A DNA stretch of 55,975 nt from Verrucomicrobiota bacterium. Lineage in GTDB: Bacteria; Verrucomicrobiota; Verrucomicrobiia; Limisphaerales; UBA1319. Every line of letters starts with the position of its first letter. Position 1 is the stretch's first letter. The stretch is taken from the NCBI GenBank assembly GCA_022711435.1, contig JAKLFB010000037.1:1-55975 (forward strand), in the 5' to 3' direction. The notes beneath the pieces were generated by a model. It saw only the letters and a list, made by a program, of their open reading frames with translations, did no database searches and was not told the origin of the DNA. The position numbers and the translations under genes are program-made. Below are positions 44,334 through 52,691 of the stretch, one piece after another.

Positions 44334-46976
44334 TCATGGATAGGGCGCCGAGCTCCCCTTGGCCGCCCGCCACAGGATCCGGTTCAGGACGTCCTCGGGG
44401 CACGCGTCCACGCGCCGGAAGTTCAGTCGAGCCGACGCGATGGCATCGCGGCGGAGGGCCGGATCCCTCAGCGCCCGGGGCGCCGGGTTCATCTGGTCCA
44501 GCGGCACCTGGTTGGGGACCGCGGTGTAGGGACGGTAATCGGGCGTGTCGGTGAAGCAATCGAACATCGGCGCGGCCGTGGCGTCGAACTGGTTCATGGG
44601 CGGCAGGCCCAGGATCTGCTCGATCGTTCGGATGATGCTGAGGGTGTTGTACGAGGTTCGGACGACGGCGCCGCGGCGGGTGTAAGGGCTGATGCAATAG
44701 GCGGTGGTGCGATAGCCGCTGATGTGATCCCAGCCGTTCTGGGGGTCATCCTCGATGGCGAAGATGACGGTTTGGGGCCAGAACCGGCTCTGGCTGATGG
44801 CCTGGACGATCTGGCCGAACGCCAGGTCGTTGTCGGCCACGCAGGCGGCGGGCGTGGGCGATCCGGCCCGGGTGCCGCTCGTGTGGTCGTTCGGCAGGCA
44901 GATCAGGATCAGCGACGGGAGCTCGCCGCGGGCCTCGAACTGCGCCAGCTCATTCGTGAAGAAGCGGGCGCGCCACACATCGGGCACCTCCATGATCCAG
45001 CCGACCGTGTTGGTCGGGGTGAAGGGCCGCAGGCTCTCGACGCTGGGCTCGCTGGCGATGATCACCTCCCCGCGCACCTCGCTGAACTCGCGCCAGTAAT
45101 CCATCCACGCCGGCTCTCCCGCGCGCTTCGGGTCCGCCCATCGGCAGGCCGGCATCGCGAACTCGCCGTAGTTGCGCAGCGACATCCCGTGCCCGGCGGC
45201 GTTGTCCCAGAGAAAGCCGGTGGGGGGATAGGCCAGCGCGTCGTTCTCGTCCTCGCCCATGCCGTCGGGGTAGCTTCGAGGCCAGCCGGCAAACGATTTC
45301 TCGAGGTAATCCGTCCCGAACGCGGCGGCGCTCCACTGATGGCCGTCGGCGCTGAGGATCCCGGCGCAATAGGTGTTGTCGAGGAGGACGAACTGCCGGG
45401 CGATCCGGTGCTGGTTGGGCGTGACCCGCTCGCCGAAGATGCAGAGCGCCGGATCCCCCCGGCCTTCGGCCATGTCGCCCAGCACCTGATCGTAGGTGCG
45501 ATTCTCCTTGATGATGTAAACCACGTGCCGGAACACGCTCGGCTCGCCGATCCGCTCCGGGACCGGCCGCGGCGGCTGATCGGGCCGCGCCGGACGCCGC
45601 GCCTCCGCCATCCGCTCCGCCCTGTAATTCTCGCACACCCGGGCCGTCAGAGCCGGGAGATCCCGCGCCGCGGGCGCCGAGATCAACGAGATCGAGCCGT
45701 GGTACTGATGCGAGTTGAATCCCTCCCCCCCGCTCGATGGATCCCGGCCTTTGGCTGCGCCAATCCCCTTGATGTTGGCGACATGGATCCTCTCCCGCAG
45801 CCCGTCATACGCCAGGGCGCCCGGAAACCATCCGGCCGGGATGAGCCCCTCGAGCCGCGAGCCCGCGCCCGGGCGGAATCCGATGACCGCCACGGCGTTC
45901 TGCGTGCCGTTGGCGACATACAGCTTCCGGCCCCGGGGATCGAACGCCAGCGCATTGGGCGACGCTCCGAAAAGATCGCCCGGCTGCGCCTTGGTCCAGA
46001 TGGTCTCGACGACCCGGTCAGCGCGGGTGTCAATGACGCTGAGGGTGTCGCTGGCGGCGTTGGCGCAGACCACGTGGCGGCGGTCTGGCGAGACAGCCAG
46101 CGCCGACGAATGCAGCTGGACCTGGATCTCCTTCACCACGCGGCCCGACTCGAGATCGATCACGCTGACCGATCCTTCGCAGGCGATGTGCCGAACGGGA
46201 TCGACCCGCACCGTCGTGCCCCGGCCAGCCGGACCTGTCAGATCCCCGGGGCCGGGCCGCCGGCCGCCCCAGTTGCTCACATACGCCTTCGATCCCGCCT
46301 GCACGACGTCGTACGGCGCCACGCCCACATCGAACTGGCGCAGCACCTCCCCCGTCTCAGCGTCCAGTTCCAGAAGCCGGTTGGACAGGTTGCCGCAGAC
46401 ATACAGGCGCCGGCCGCCCGGCCCCAGCGCAAGGCCTGCAGGGATCTCCTCCGCGCGCCGCGGCGCTCCGGCTCGAGGCAGGCCGATCGACCGCAACGGC
46501 TTCACACCGCCCGCCGCGTCCACCGCAAACACCTTGATGCTGCCATGGACATTTGACAGGTAGATCCGGCGGCCGTCCGGCGAAAACACCAGGCCTGTGA
46601 AGCTGACCTGCCCCTGCGTGTCGGGCCGCAAGATGTTCTCCGATGCCGCGGCCGGCTGGGCCGCGCGCGACGGCTCGGCGGGCAGGGCGACCCGCTGCCG
46701 AATCGCACCGGTGTCCGGATCCACAATGACCAGCTCGCTCGTCTTGCCCGACACGGCCAGCAGGCGGCCGTCCGGGGACAGCGCCAGCGCCTGAGGCCGC
46801 ATCCCTGGCAGCTCCACCACCGCGCCGGCCGACGCCACGATCTGGTGAACCGGCGTCACCACCCGGTTCGAGGCATGGCGTCCCACGGTCTCAACGGCGG
46901 CTCGATCCATCGGGAGGGCTTCCGCGGAAGCCGCCCACGCCCATGGAGCGGACAGAATCAACAACAAGGCGATCAT
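44334..46976 (-). CDS. Exported YVTN beta-propeller/phosphoesterase fusion
   Basis: 880 residues from ATG 46976; the frame is open 156 codons farther, but the signal peptide (IALLLILSAPWAWAASA) starts here. Residues 30-450 form a YVTN-type propeller: LALSPDGRLLAVSG, LVFSPDGRRIYLSN, LALGPGGRRLYVCG, LAVSPDRRHVVCAN and LAFDPRGRKLYVAN are successive blades. Residues 490-840 form a PF04185-type phosphoesterase: VVYIIKENRTYDQVLGDM, ITPNQH-like TPNQHRIARQFVLLDN, CLPNDHTSGT (metal ligands) and IFAIEDDPQNGWDHIS. Such fusions hydrolyse phosphoesters outside the cytoplasm, as in bacterial phospholipase C relatives. The exact substrate is unknown. It faces the HPr gene divergently. Confidence 0.87.
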   Translation of the reverse strand: MIALLLILSAPWAWAASAEALPMDRAAVETVGRHASNRVVTPVHQIVASAGAVVELPGMRPQALALSPDGRLLAVSGKTSELVIVDPDTGAIRQRVALPAEPSRAAQPAAASENILRPDTQGQVSFTGLVFSPDGRRIYLSNVHGSIKVFAVDAAGGVKPLRSIGLPRAGAPRRAEEIPAGLALGPGGRRLYVCGNLSNRLLELDAETGEVLRQFDVGVAPYDVVQAGSKAYVSNWGGRRPGPGDLTGPAGRGTTVRVDPVRHIACEGSVSVIDLESGRVVKEIQVQLHSSALAVSPDRRHVVCANAASDTLSVIDTRADRVVETIWTKAQPGDLFGASPNALAFDPRGRKLYVANGTQNAVAVIGFRPGAGSRLEGLIPAGWFPGALAYDGLRERIHVANIKGIGAAKGRDPSSGGEGFNSHQYHGSISLISAPAARDLPALTARVCENYRAERMAEARRPARPDQPPRPVPERIGEPSVFRHVVYIIKENRTYDQVLGDMAEGRGDPALCIFGERVTPNQHRIARQFVLLDNTYCAGILSADGHQWSAAAFGTDYLEKSFAGWPRSYPDGMGEDENDALAYPPTGFLWDNAAGHGMSLRNYGEFAMPACRWADPKRAGEPAWMDYWREFSEVRGEVIIASEPSVESLRPFTPTNTVGWIMEVPDVWRARFFTNELAQFEARGELPSLILICLPNDHTSGTRAGSPTPAACVADNDLAFGQIVQAISQSRFWPQTVIFAIEDDPQNGWDHISGYRTTAYCISPYTRRGAVVRTSYNTLSIIRTIEQILGLPPMNQFDATAAPMFDCFTDTPDYRPYTAVPNQVPLDQMNPAPRALRDPALRRDAIASARLNFRRVDACPEDVLNRILWRAAKGSSAPYP

Positions 46977-47084
46977 TGGATTCAATGCGGGCGGGATGGT
47001 ACATGCGCGCCGCAGGGTTGTCCAGGCATCCGCGCTTTTGTTCTTGGCCGGCGAGGCGGGATTGCCGCATATTCGATGCGCCGG

Positions 47085-47387
47085 ATGAGCGCGACCAAAC
47101 ACGGGGAAGACAAAGATCTCAGCCTGCGGCAGGAGATGGTTGTCATGAACAAGCTGGGCATTCACGCCCGGCCTGCCGCCATGTTTGTCAAGACCGCCAA
47201 CCGCTTCCGGTGCGAAGTGCTGGTCGAGAAGGATGGCCAGCTCGTCAACGGCAAGAGCATCATGGGCCTGCTGATGCTGGCTGCGGGTCCCGGCAGCCGA
47301 ATCGACGTCAAGGCCGAAGGCGCCGATGCCGCCCAGGCGCTCCACGATCTCTCCGCCCTCCTGCAGCGCAAGTTCGACGAGGATTGA
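47085..47387 (+). CDS. HPr family phosphocarrier protein
   Basis: 100 residues from ATG 47085; ATG 47076 adds three residues. The phospho-His motif is NKLGIHARPAAMFV (His27 here, His15 in the standard), and the regulatory Ser site is NGKSIMGLLML (Ser58, usual Ser46). It has an N-terminal extension of about 12 residues. HPr carries phosphate from enzyme I in the PTS, or, in PVC bacteria without sugar permeases, probably only regulates. No ptsI is next to it. Next gene is gatC, 80 bp away. Confidence 0.88.
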   Translation: MSATKHGEDKDLSLRQEMVVMNKLGIHARPAAMFVKTANRFRCEVLVEKDGQLVNGKSIMGLLMLAAGPGSRIDVKAEGADAAQALHDLSALLQRKFDED

Positions 47388-47467
47388 GGCGGCCGCTGCG
47401 ACCCCGCCAGGCTGCCCCGAGCTCATTTCACCCTTGCAGTTCACTCGGGAAACCCGACACTGAGGGC

Positions 47468-47755
47468 ATGGCAGCGGCGGACCTGGACATTCAATACGTG
47501 GCGCACCTGGCGCGCCTGGATCTCACGCCCGATGAAGAGGCGCGATTCAGCGCCCAGCTCGGCCGGATTCTCGATTATATCGCCCAGCTTCGGGAGCTGT
47601 CCGTGGATGGGATCGAGCCGACCGCGCACGCGGTGCCCCTGGTGAATGTCACCCGCCCGGACGAGGTGCGGCCCTCGATGCCCACTCGAGCCGCCCTCCG
47701 CAACGCTCCGGCTCAGGCCAACGACCTTTTCCTCGTCCCCAAAATCGTCGAATGA
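47468..47755 (+). CDS. gatC: Aspartyl/glutamyl-tRNA amidotransferase subunit C
   Basis: 95 residues. VAHLARLDLTPDEEARFSAQ, LGRILDYIAQLRELSVDGIE and PTAHAVPLVNVTRPDEV, then DLFLVPKIVE, match GatC along the full length. It stabilises the GatA-GatB complex that corrects Glu-tRNA-Gln or Asp-tRNA-Asn. The stop overlaps the gatA start by ATGA, so the two are co-translated. Confidence 0.93.
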   Translation: MAAADLDIQYVAHLARLDLTPDEEARFSAQLGRILDYIAQLRELSVDGIEPTAHAVPLVNVTRPDEVRPSMPTRAALRNAPAQANDLFLVPKIVE

Positions 47756-49239
47756 TCCCCCCCTCGCGTCCGACCATGTGGAACACCCTCACCATATCGG
47801 ACCTGGCCGCGCGCCTGGGACGGCGCGAAGTGTCTGCCCGCGAAGCCCTGCAGGCGTGCCTGGACCGAATCGACCAGGTGGACGGCCGGCTCCACGCGTT
47901 TCTGAGCCTGGACCGCGCCGATGCGCTCGCCCAGGCGGACGAGGCGGACGCGCGGCGCGCCCGAGGCGAATCCGCCGATCAGCCCCTGCTGGGCATCCCC
48001 ATCGCCCTCAAAGATATCCTGGCCGTCCGCGGCCAGCCCCTCGGCTGCGCATCGAAGATCCTCCATGGATTCATCTCCCCCTACGACGCCACCGTGGTCG
48101 AGAAGCTCAAAGCCGCCGGCGCCGTGGTGTTCGGACGCGTCAACATGGACGAGTTCGCCATGGGCAGCTCGACCGAGAACTCGGCGTTCGGCAGGACCGG
48201 CAACCCGTGGGATCTGGATCGGATCCCGGGCGGATCCTCGGGAGGATCGGCGGCTGCCGTGGCGGCGGACGAATGCCTGGCGGCGCTGGGATCGGACACC
48301 GGCGGCTCGATTCGGCAGCCCGCCGCCCTGTGCGGATGCGTCGGGCTCAAGCCCACCTACGGGCTGGTGTCCCGCTACGGCCTGGTGGCGTTCGCCTCCT
48401 CGCTCGATCAGATCGGCCCGTTCACCCGAAGCGTCCGCGACGCCGCCCTCGTGCTGCACGCGATCAGCGGCCATGACCCCCGCGACTCGACCAGCCTGCC
48501 CGAGCCGGCGATCGATTGCGCCGCAGCCATCCACGGCGACCTCCGGGGGATCAAGCTCGGATTGCCCCGCGAATACCGGATCGAGGGCATCGACCCGGAG
48601 GTCAAGTCGGCCGTCGATGCCGCCGTGCGGCAGCTCGAATCCCTCGGAGCCGAAATCCTCGAGGTGTCGCTCCCGCACACGCAGTACGCTGTCGCCACCT
48701 ACTACATCATCGCCACCGCTGAAGCCAGCGCCAACCTCGCCCGCTACGACGGCGTCCGCTACGGCCTGCGGATCGATGGCGACGACCCCATCGAGATGTA
48801 CGCCCGCACCCGCGGTGCCGGATTCGGCCCCGAGGTCAAACGGCGGATCATCTTGGGCACTTACGTCCTGAGCAGCGGCTACTACGACGCCTATTACCTG
48901 CGCGCCCAAAAGGTCCGCACGCTGATCCGACAGGATTTTCTGCGCGCGTTCGAGCAGGTGGACGCCCTGGTGACGCCGACCACGCCGACCGCCGCGTTTC
49001 GGGCAGGCGAGAAGGTGGATAATCCCCTCCAGATGTACCTCTGCGACATCTTCACCATCCCGTGCAACCTGGCTGGGATTTGCGGATTAAGCCTGCCTTG
49101 CGGGTTCACTCGAGAGCCGCGCCTGCCGATCGGGCTCCAGATTCTGGGGCCGCCCATGGGCGAGCGAACCCTGTTCAAGGTCGCCCACGCTTACGAGCAG
49201 GCCACCAGCTGGCATCGCCAGAAGCCTCCGATCCAGTGA
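47752..49239 (+). CDS. gatA: Aspartyl/glutamyl-tRNA amidotransferase subunit A
   Basis: 495 residues, the usual size. The amidase-signature catalytic triad is visible: Lys in PIALKDILAV, cis-Ser in PGGSSGGSAAAVAAD, and nucleophile Ser in LGSDTGGSIRQPAAL. MGSSTENSAFG and SLDQIGPFTRSVRDAALVL are also typical. GatA releases ammonia from glutamine for GatB. The start may be ATG 47752 (overlap) or ATG 47776. gatB is not found downstream, where a riboswitch region begins, so it must be elsewhere. Confidence 0.95.
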   Translation: MIPPSRPTMWNTLTISDLAARLGRREVSAREALQACLDRIDQVDGRLHAFLSLDRADALAQADEADARRARGESADQPLLGIPIALKDILAVRGQPLGCASKILHGFISPYDATVVEKLKAAGAVVFGRVNMDEFAMGSSTENSAFGRTGNPWDLDRIPGGSSGGSAAAVAADECLAALGSDTGGSIRQPAALCGCVGLKPTYGLVSRYGLVAFASSLDQIGPFTRSVRDAALVLHAISGHDPRDSTSLPEPAIDCAAAIHGDLRGIKLGLPREYRIEGIDPEVKSAVDAAVRQLESLGAEILEVSLPHTQYAVATYYIIATAEASANLARYDGVRYGLRIDGDDPIEMYARTRGAGFGPEVKRRIILGTYVLSSGYYDAYYLRAQKVRTLIRQDFLRAFEQVDALVTPTTPTAAFRAGEKVDNPLQMYLCDIFTIPCNLAGICGLSLPCGFTREPRLPIGLQILGPPMGERTLFKVAHAYEQATSWHRQKPPIQ

Positions 49240-49404
49240 TCCAACACCCGGCGTCTTGAACGCCTCGCAAGCCGGGGCCGGTCCCGCCTTTCCCGTCGTC
49301 CCGATGGATCGGTTGGACGAAAGCCCCCCGTCGCATCCGGATCCCCCTCGATCGACCGATCGCCCCGCGGCTGATTATTTCCTTGGCAGTCCGGCCGGCC
49401 GGAT

Positions 49405-49600
49405 TCAGGATGTGCCCGGTTCTTTCTGTGAGGAGGCTTGGCCTCCCATCATGGCCGCTCGGCGCTTGGGAACCCCGTGCGAATCGGGGGCGGTTGCGCC
49501 ACTGTAACGGGCTACGAACCTTCGGATCCACTGGCCGCTCACACCGGCTGGGAAGGCGAAGGCGAGGCTGGATGCCCGAAGCCAGGATACCGGTCGCGCG
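49405..49600 (+). ncRNA. Cobalamin (B12) riboswitch
   Basis: Conserved core: GCTTGGGAACCCCGTGCGAA (49464-49483) with the CGAATCGGGG helix, then GCGCCACTGTAACGGG (49496-49511; B12 box GCCACTGTAAC) and GAAGCCAGGATACC (49578-49591). The order and spacing match AdoCbl-type riboswitches: GGGAA, CCGGTGAAAATCCGG, GCCACTGT, then GAAGxCAGGATACC. The 163 bases between the gatA stop and the riboswitch show no gene; a TTGGCA at 49384 may be part of a promoter. It should repress the following operon when B12 is plentiful. The 5' limit is approximate. Confidence 0.9.
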
Positions 49601-49701
49601 GCGCTCGTCAGGATCATCCTCCGCGGGATGGTCGGCTTCTCCGTCCAAGAGAAGGATGAGATTCATCGGCGGTTGCAGCCGGCTGCCGTCCGATCGCTTT
49701 C

Positions 49702-49739
49702 CCTTCATTCTCCGCACGACGGAGGGTGAAGGTTTTTTT
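49702..49739 (+). terminator. Intrinsic terminator of the B12 riboswitch expression platform
   Basis: CCTTCATTCTCCG (49702-49714) pairs with CGGAGGGTGAAGG (49720-49732), 13 bp including two G-U pairs, with a 5-base loop and seven T (49733-49739). It lies between the riboswitch and the start codon at 49803, so cobalamin binding probably makes this hairpin form and ends transcription before the operon. Confidence 0.85.
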
Positions 49740-49802
49740 GTCTGCAAAGCGGGCGCTCTGGAGCGGCGCCCGGCCTGCGGGATCGGGAACGAAAGATATG
49801 CC

Positions 49803-50876
49803 ATGCAAAGAACACGACTGCAGCGGGCGTTGACATCCGTGTTGGCCTGCCTGGGATTCGCCCCGGCGGCTTGCCTGGCCGGCCAGGACGCCTCGGGAGT
49901 GATTCTACCTTCATTCGATTCCGCCGCCCAGGTTATCGCCGCCCAGGCCGGCGCTCGAGAATCGAAGATCTGGGATACGGACTTCACCATCAACCCGGCC
50001 GAGCTTGGCTGGCGGACACATGGAGATTCGACGCTGTTCAATTGGAATCCAACAGCATCTCAGCTCGAAGTTGCCTGGGACTCGAGCCGTCCCAACAGCT
50101 ACTTCTTTCGGCCCCTGGGCGATATTCTGACTCGCCACGAGGATTTTTCTGTCCGGTTCGACCTGCGTCTGGACCAAGTCGAGGCCGGGATCAATCCGGA
50201 CAAGCCATTCGCGTTCGAGCTGGCGCTGGGCTGGCTCAACATGGCCCAGGCCACAGCCGACACCTTCCGGCGCGGCAGCGGAACCGAAACTTACAATGTC
50301 GTCGAGTTCGCCTATTTCCCCGATACCGGTTTCGGCGCCACTCTCTGGCCCACGGCGATCAGCTCCAACGGGATGTTCAACTACAACGGGCCGTCCGACT
50401 ACGCCGTCCGCGAGCTGGTTCCCGGAACGCCATATCATGTTGAAATGGCCTATTCGGCTCTGAGCCAAACCATCGAGCTTCGCGTCCGCGAAAGCGATGG
50501 GACATTGATCGCCAGCCTTTCCACGGCCCTGCATCCGAGCTTCACCGATTTTCGCGTCGACGCGTTCGCGATCGCCAGCTACAGCGACGCCGGCGCCCAA
50601 GGATCGCTTGTGGCCCATGGGATTATCGATCGGCTCCAGATCGAGCTGCCGGCGCCGCCGGTGCGCGGCCTGCAAGGCGCATTCCGCGATGAGCGCTGGG
50701 AGGTCCGCTTCAACGGGCGCGCCGGCTGGACCTACACGCTCGAGAAATGCGTCTCCTGGGATCAGTGGGAGGCTGCGCCTTCCGATCAGCAGCGGGAAGG
50801 TGACCTGGTGGTTCTGCGCGAGGCCGCCTCGGCATCCCCTGCGGCTTTCTACCGGATTCGGGCCGAACATCCATGA
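49803..50876 (+). CDS. Secreted protein under cobalamin riboswitch control
   Basis: 357 residues from ATG 49803. Signal peptide about 1-25 (ALTSVLACLGFAPAACLA). The body, with TDFTINPAELGWRTHGDSTL, FNYNGPSDYAV and VEMAYSALSQTIELRVRES, looks like a jelly-roll/concanavalin-like beta sandwich, close in plan to the secreted protein at 7590. The end RWEVRFNGRAGWTYTLEKC then AAFYRIRAEHP is the C-terminal module seen in many secreted Verrucomicrobiota proteins. No enzyme motif. Its control by a B12 riboswitch suggests a role in capturing cobalamin or another corrinoid at the cell surface, or B12-free replacement of a surface process; this is inference. The stop overlaps the pseudopilin start (ATGA). 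Confidence 0.78.
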   Translation: MQRTRLQRALTSVLACLGFAPAACLAGQDASGVILPSFDSAAQVIAAQAGARESKIWDTDFTINPAELGWRTHGDSTLFNWNPTASQLEVAWDSSRPNSYFFRPLGDILTRHEDFSVRFDLRLDQVEAGINPDKPFAFELALGWLNMAQATADTFRRGSGTETYNVVEFAYFPDTGFGATLWPTAISSNGMFNYNGPSDYAVRELVPGTPYHVEMAYSALSQTIELRVRESDGTLIASLSTALHPSFTDFRVDAFAIASYSDAGAQGSLVAHGIIDRLQIELPAPPVRGLQGAFRDERWEVRFNGRAGWTYTLEKCVSWDQWEAAPSDQQREGDLVVLREAASASPAAFYRIRAEHP

Positions 50877-51601
50877 GTTTCTGCCGCCGAGGATTCACCT
50901 TGATCGAGCTGCTGGTTGTGGCGGCCGTGGTGGGGCTTCTCGCCGGGATTCTGCTGCCCGTGCTCGCGCGGAGCCGGGTTTCCGCGCGCCAGATCCAATG
51001 CATGGGCAACCTGCGCCAGCTCGGCCTGGCTCTGCAGATGTATTGGGACGACAACGACAGCCAAGCCTTCCGCTACCGCCGGTTTTCGACCAACCAGGGC
51101 GACGTCTACTGGTTCGGCTGGCTGGCTCATGGGGCCGAGGGCCGGCGCCAGTTCGATCCCGCCTGGGGGGCGCTCCACCCCTACCTGCAAGGGCGCGGAG
51201 TCGAGACCTGCCCCGCTCTGCCCTACGCCCTCGCCCGGTTCAAGCTCAAAGCCTCCGGCGCCGCCTATGGCTATGGATATAACTTGCTCCTGTCCGCCCC
51301 GCCCAACCGCCCCCCCGTCCGCCTCGCCTCCATCCGTTCCCTGACCCAGATCGTCATCCTGGCCGATGCCGCCCAAATCAACACATTCCAGCCCCCGGCC
51401 TCCCCCGACCACCCCATGCTCGAAGAGTTCTATTATTTGAGCACCAACGAAGCCACTGTTCATTTTCGCCATTCGGCCAAGGCAAACACGCTGGGCGGGG
51501 ACGGACATGTCTCCCGCGCGGATCCCGCGCCCGGCACCCTCGATCCTCGATTGCCAGGCCAGATCGTTGGCCGATTGCCTGTCGAACAGTTGATGCCGTG
51601 A
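50873..51601 (+). CDS. Type II/IV pseudopilin-like protein
   Basis: 242 residues. RRGFTLIELLVVAAVVGLLA is a complete prepilin peptidase site (G|FTLIE) with the N-methylated Phe and hydrophobic helix, as in GspG/DUF1559-type proteins. The head (MGNLRQLGLALQMYWDDNDS, then HFRHSAKANTLGGDGHVS) resembles the DUF1559-type domain common in PVC bacteria, shortened here, with the typical GDGHV end. It is co-translated with the B12-controlled secreted protein, so the two likely form one surface or secretion unit. Operon end is not marked by a clear terminator. Confidence 0.88.
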   Translation: MSFCRRGFTLIELLVVAAVVGLLAGILLPVLARSRVSARQIQCMGNLRQLGLALQMYWDDNDSQAFRYRRFSTNQGDVYWFGWLAHGAEGRRQFDPAWGALHPYLQGRGVETCPALPYALARFKLKASGAAYGYGYNLLLSAPPNRPPVRLASIRSLTQIVILADAAQINTFQPPASPDHPMLEEFYYLSTNEATVHFRHSAKANTLGGDGHVSRADPAPGTLDPRLPGQIVGRLPVEQLMP

Positions 51602-51754
51602 GGATCCGCAGTCCGCCGGTGAATCCGTATGCCCGCCTGCCGCCGTCGACCGCATATCTTGATCGATAAAGCCGATGGATCTCCTTCTGCTCCAATTTAA
51701 TACCACACGCCCGATCCAGAGACACCCCCGGCCAGTTCAGAGCTCAGAAAAAGC

Positions 51755-51782
51755 TTGCATCTCGAAGATGCATCGTTATAGT
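51755..51782 (+). promoter_or_regulatory. Promoter with dyad for the PEP-CTERM gene
   Basis: TTGCAT (51755-51760), 16-bp spacer, TATAGT (51777-51782). A dyad GCATCT-CGA-AGATGC (51757-51771) overlaps the -35 and the spacer, a classical repressor position. Start would be near 51789, giving a 60-base leader. It lies in the 247-bp gap after the pseudopilin gene, which otherwise shows nothing. Confidence 0.55.
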
Positions 51783-51848
51783 GAAGCGCGAATCACAGCG
51801 ACTTTTTAAGCAAATCAGTCTAACAATCACGATAAGTCATCATCTCAT

Positions 51849-52628
51849 ATGAAAATGACCCATCGAGAAGAGCGGGCAGGATATGTCATTGCGGCGCTGT
51901 TGCTGGGAGCGGCGATGACCATCTCCGTGTCTGCCAGCCTCATCGGCAACGTCGTCGAGACCGGCGGCGATAACGAAGCCACGGACACCATCACGGCCAA
52001 GTGGACGGGGCAGACATGGACCATCAGCGTTGCCAACGAACCCTTCCCGGGCGCGGTTATCGGGGAATCATTTACCGTGCCGGCGTTCGGCAGCGGGGCG
52101 CCTGCGTTCGTGGACCGCACACATCGCTATTTCGATGACACGGCAAACAATCTGCCGGTTCCGGGGTACCTCGTCGGGGCCGATTATATCATGTCCGGCA
52201 ACGACAACCGTGACAATGCCGAATACAAGCTGGACATCACCCTGACCTCGCCCGCGACGGTGTACATGCTGATCGATAACCGCCTGTCGGATGGCGACAA
52301 TTCGACTCCGCCAACGTTCGATGCGACCCACATGCAGTGGATCCTCGATCAGGGCTGGGCGGCGACCGCCAACGGCCTCAACCGGTCCGCCAACCCCGCG
52401 GTCCCCGATGAAGTCGGCTTTGACGAAGCTACCGATAACGACATTGATCAATGGTATTCCGTTTACCAGAAGACCTTCGATGCCGGCACCATGACAATCC
52501 TCCAAGCGGACAATGGGGGCCGGAACATGTACGGCGTTGTGGTCGGCGCCGTTCCCGAGCCGGGAACGATCGCCCTTCTGGGCCTGGGCGGCGCCGCTCT
52601 CCTGTGGCGCCTGCGTCGCAAGGATTGA
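51849..52628 (+). CDS. PEP-CTERM sorted extracellular protein
   Basis: 259 residues. Signal peptide in residues 1-30 (GYVIAALLLGAAMTISVSAS). The C terminus VPEPGTIALLGLGGAALLWR with RRKD is a PEP-CTERM tag: VPEP motif, a hydrophobic helix, and a basic end. It would be cut and transferred by an exosortase to the cell surface, probably into exopolysaccharide. The mid-part is Asp/Asn/Thr-rich (ADYIMSGNDNRDNAEYKLDI) and may bind Ca2+ or a polymer. It has its own promoter upstream and a terminator downstream. Confidence 0.88.
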   Translation: MKMTHREERAGYVIAALLLGAAMTISVSASLIGNVVETGGDNEATDTITAKWTGQTWTISVANEPFPGAVIGESFTVPAFGSGAPAFVDRTHRYFDDTANNLPVPGYLVGADYIMSGNDNRDNAEYKLDITLTSPATVYMLIDNRLSDGDNSTPPTFDATHMQWILDQGWAATANGLNRSANPAVPDEVGFDEATDNDIDQWYSVYQKTFDAGTMTILQADNGGRNMYGVVVGAVPEPGTIALLGLGGAALLWRLRRKD

Positions 52629-52658
52629 TTTCCCAGCGCATTGCTGGTTAGGCTCTGC

Positions 52659-52687
52659 GGCGGGCTTTCGAGCCCGCCCTTTTTTTT
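52659..52687 (+). terminator. Intrinsic terminator after the PEP-CTERM gene
   Basis: GGCGGGCT (52659-52666), TTCG tetraloop, AGCCCGCC (52671-52678), then eight T (52680-52687). It ends 31-60 bp after the PEP-CTERM stop and stops only 4 bases before the adenylate kinase start codon. Confidence 0.9.
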
Positions 52688-52691
52688 GATC

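Noticed and set aside
43445..46556. Open frame of over 1000 codons opposite rsfS, nadD and the phosphoesterase
   Set aside because: It is antisense to three well-recognised genes and has no motif of its own.
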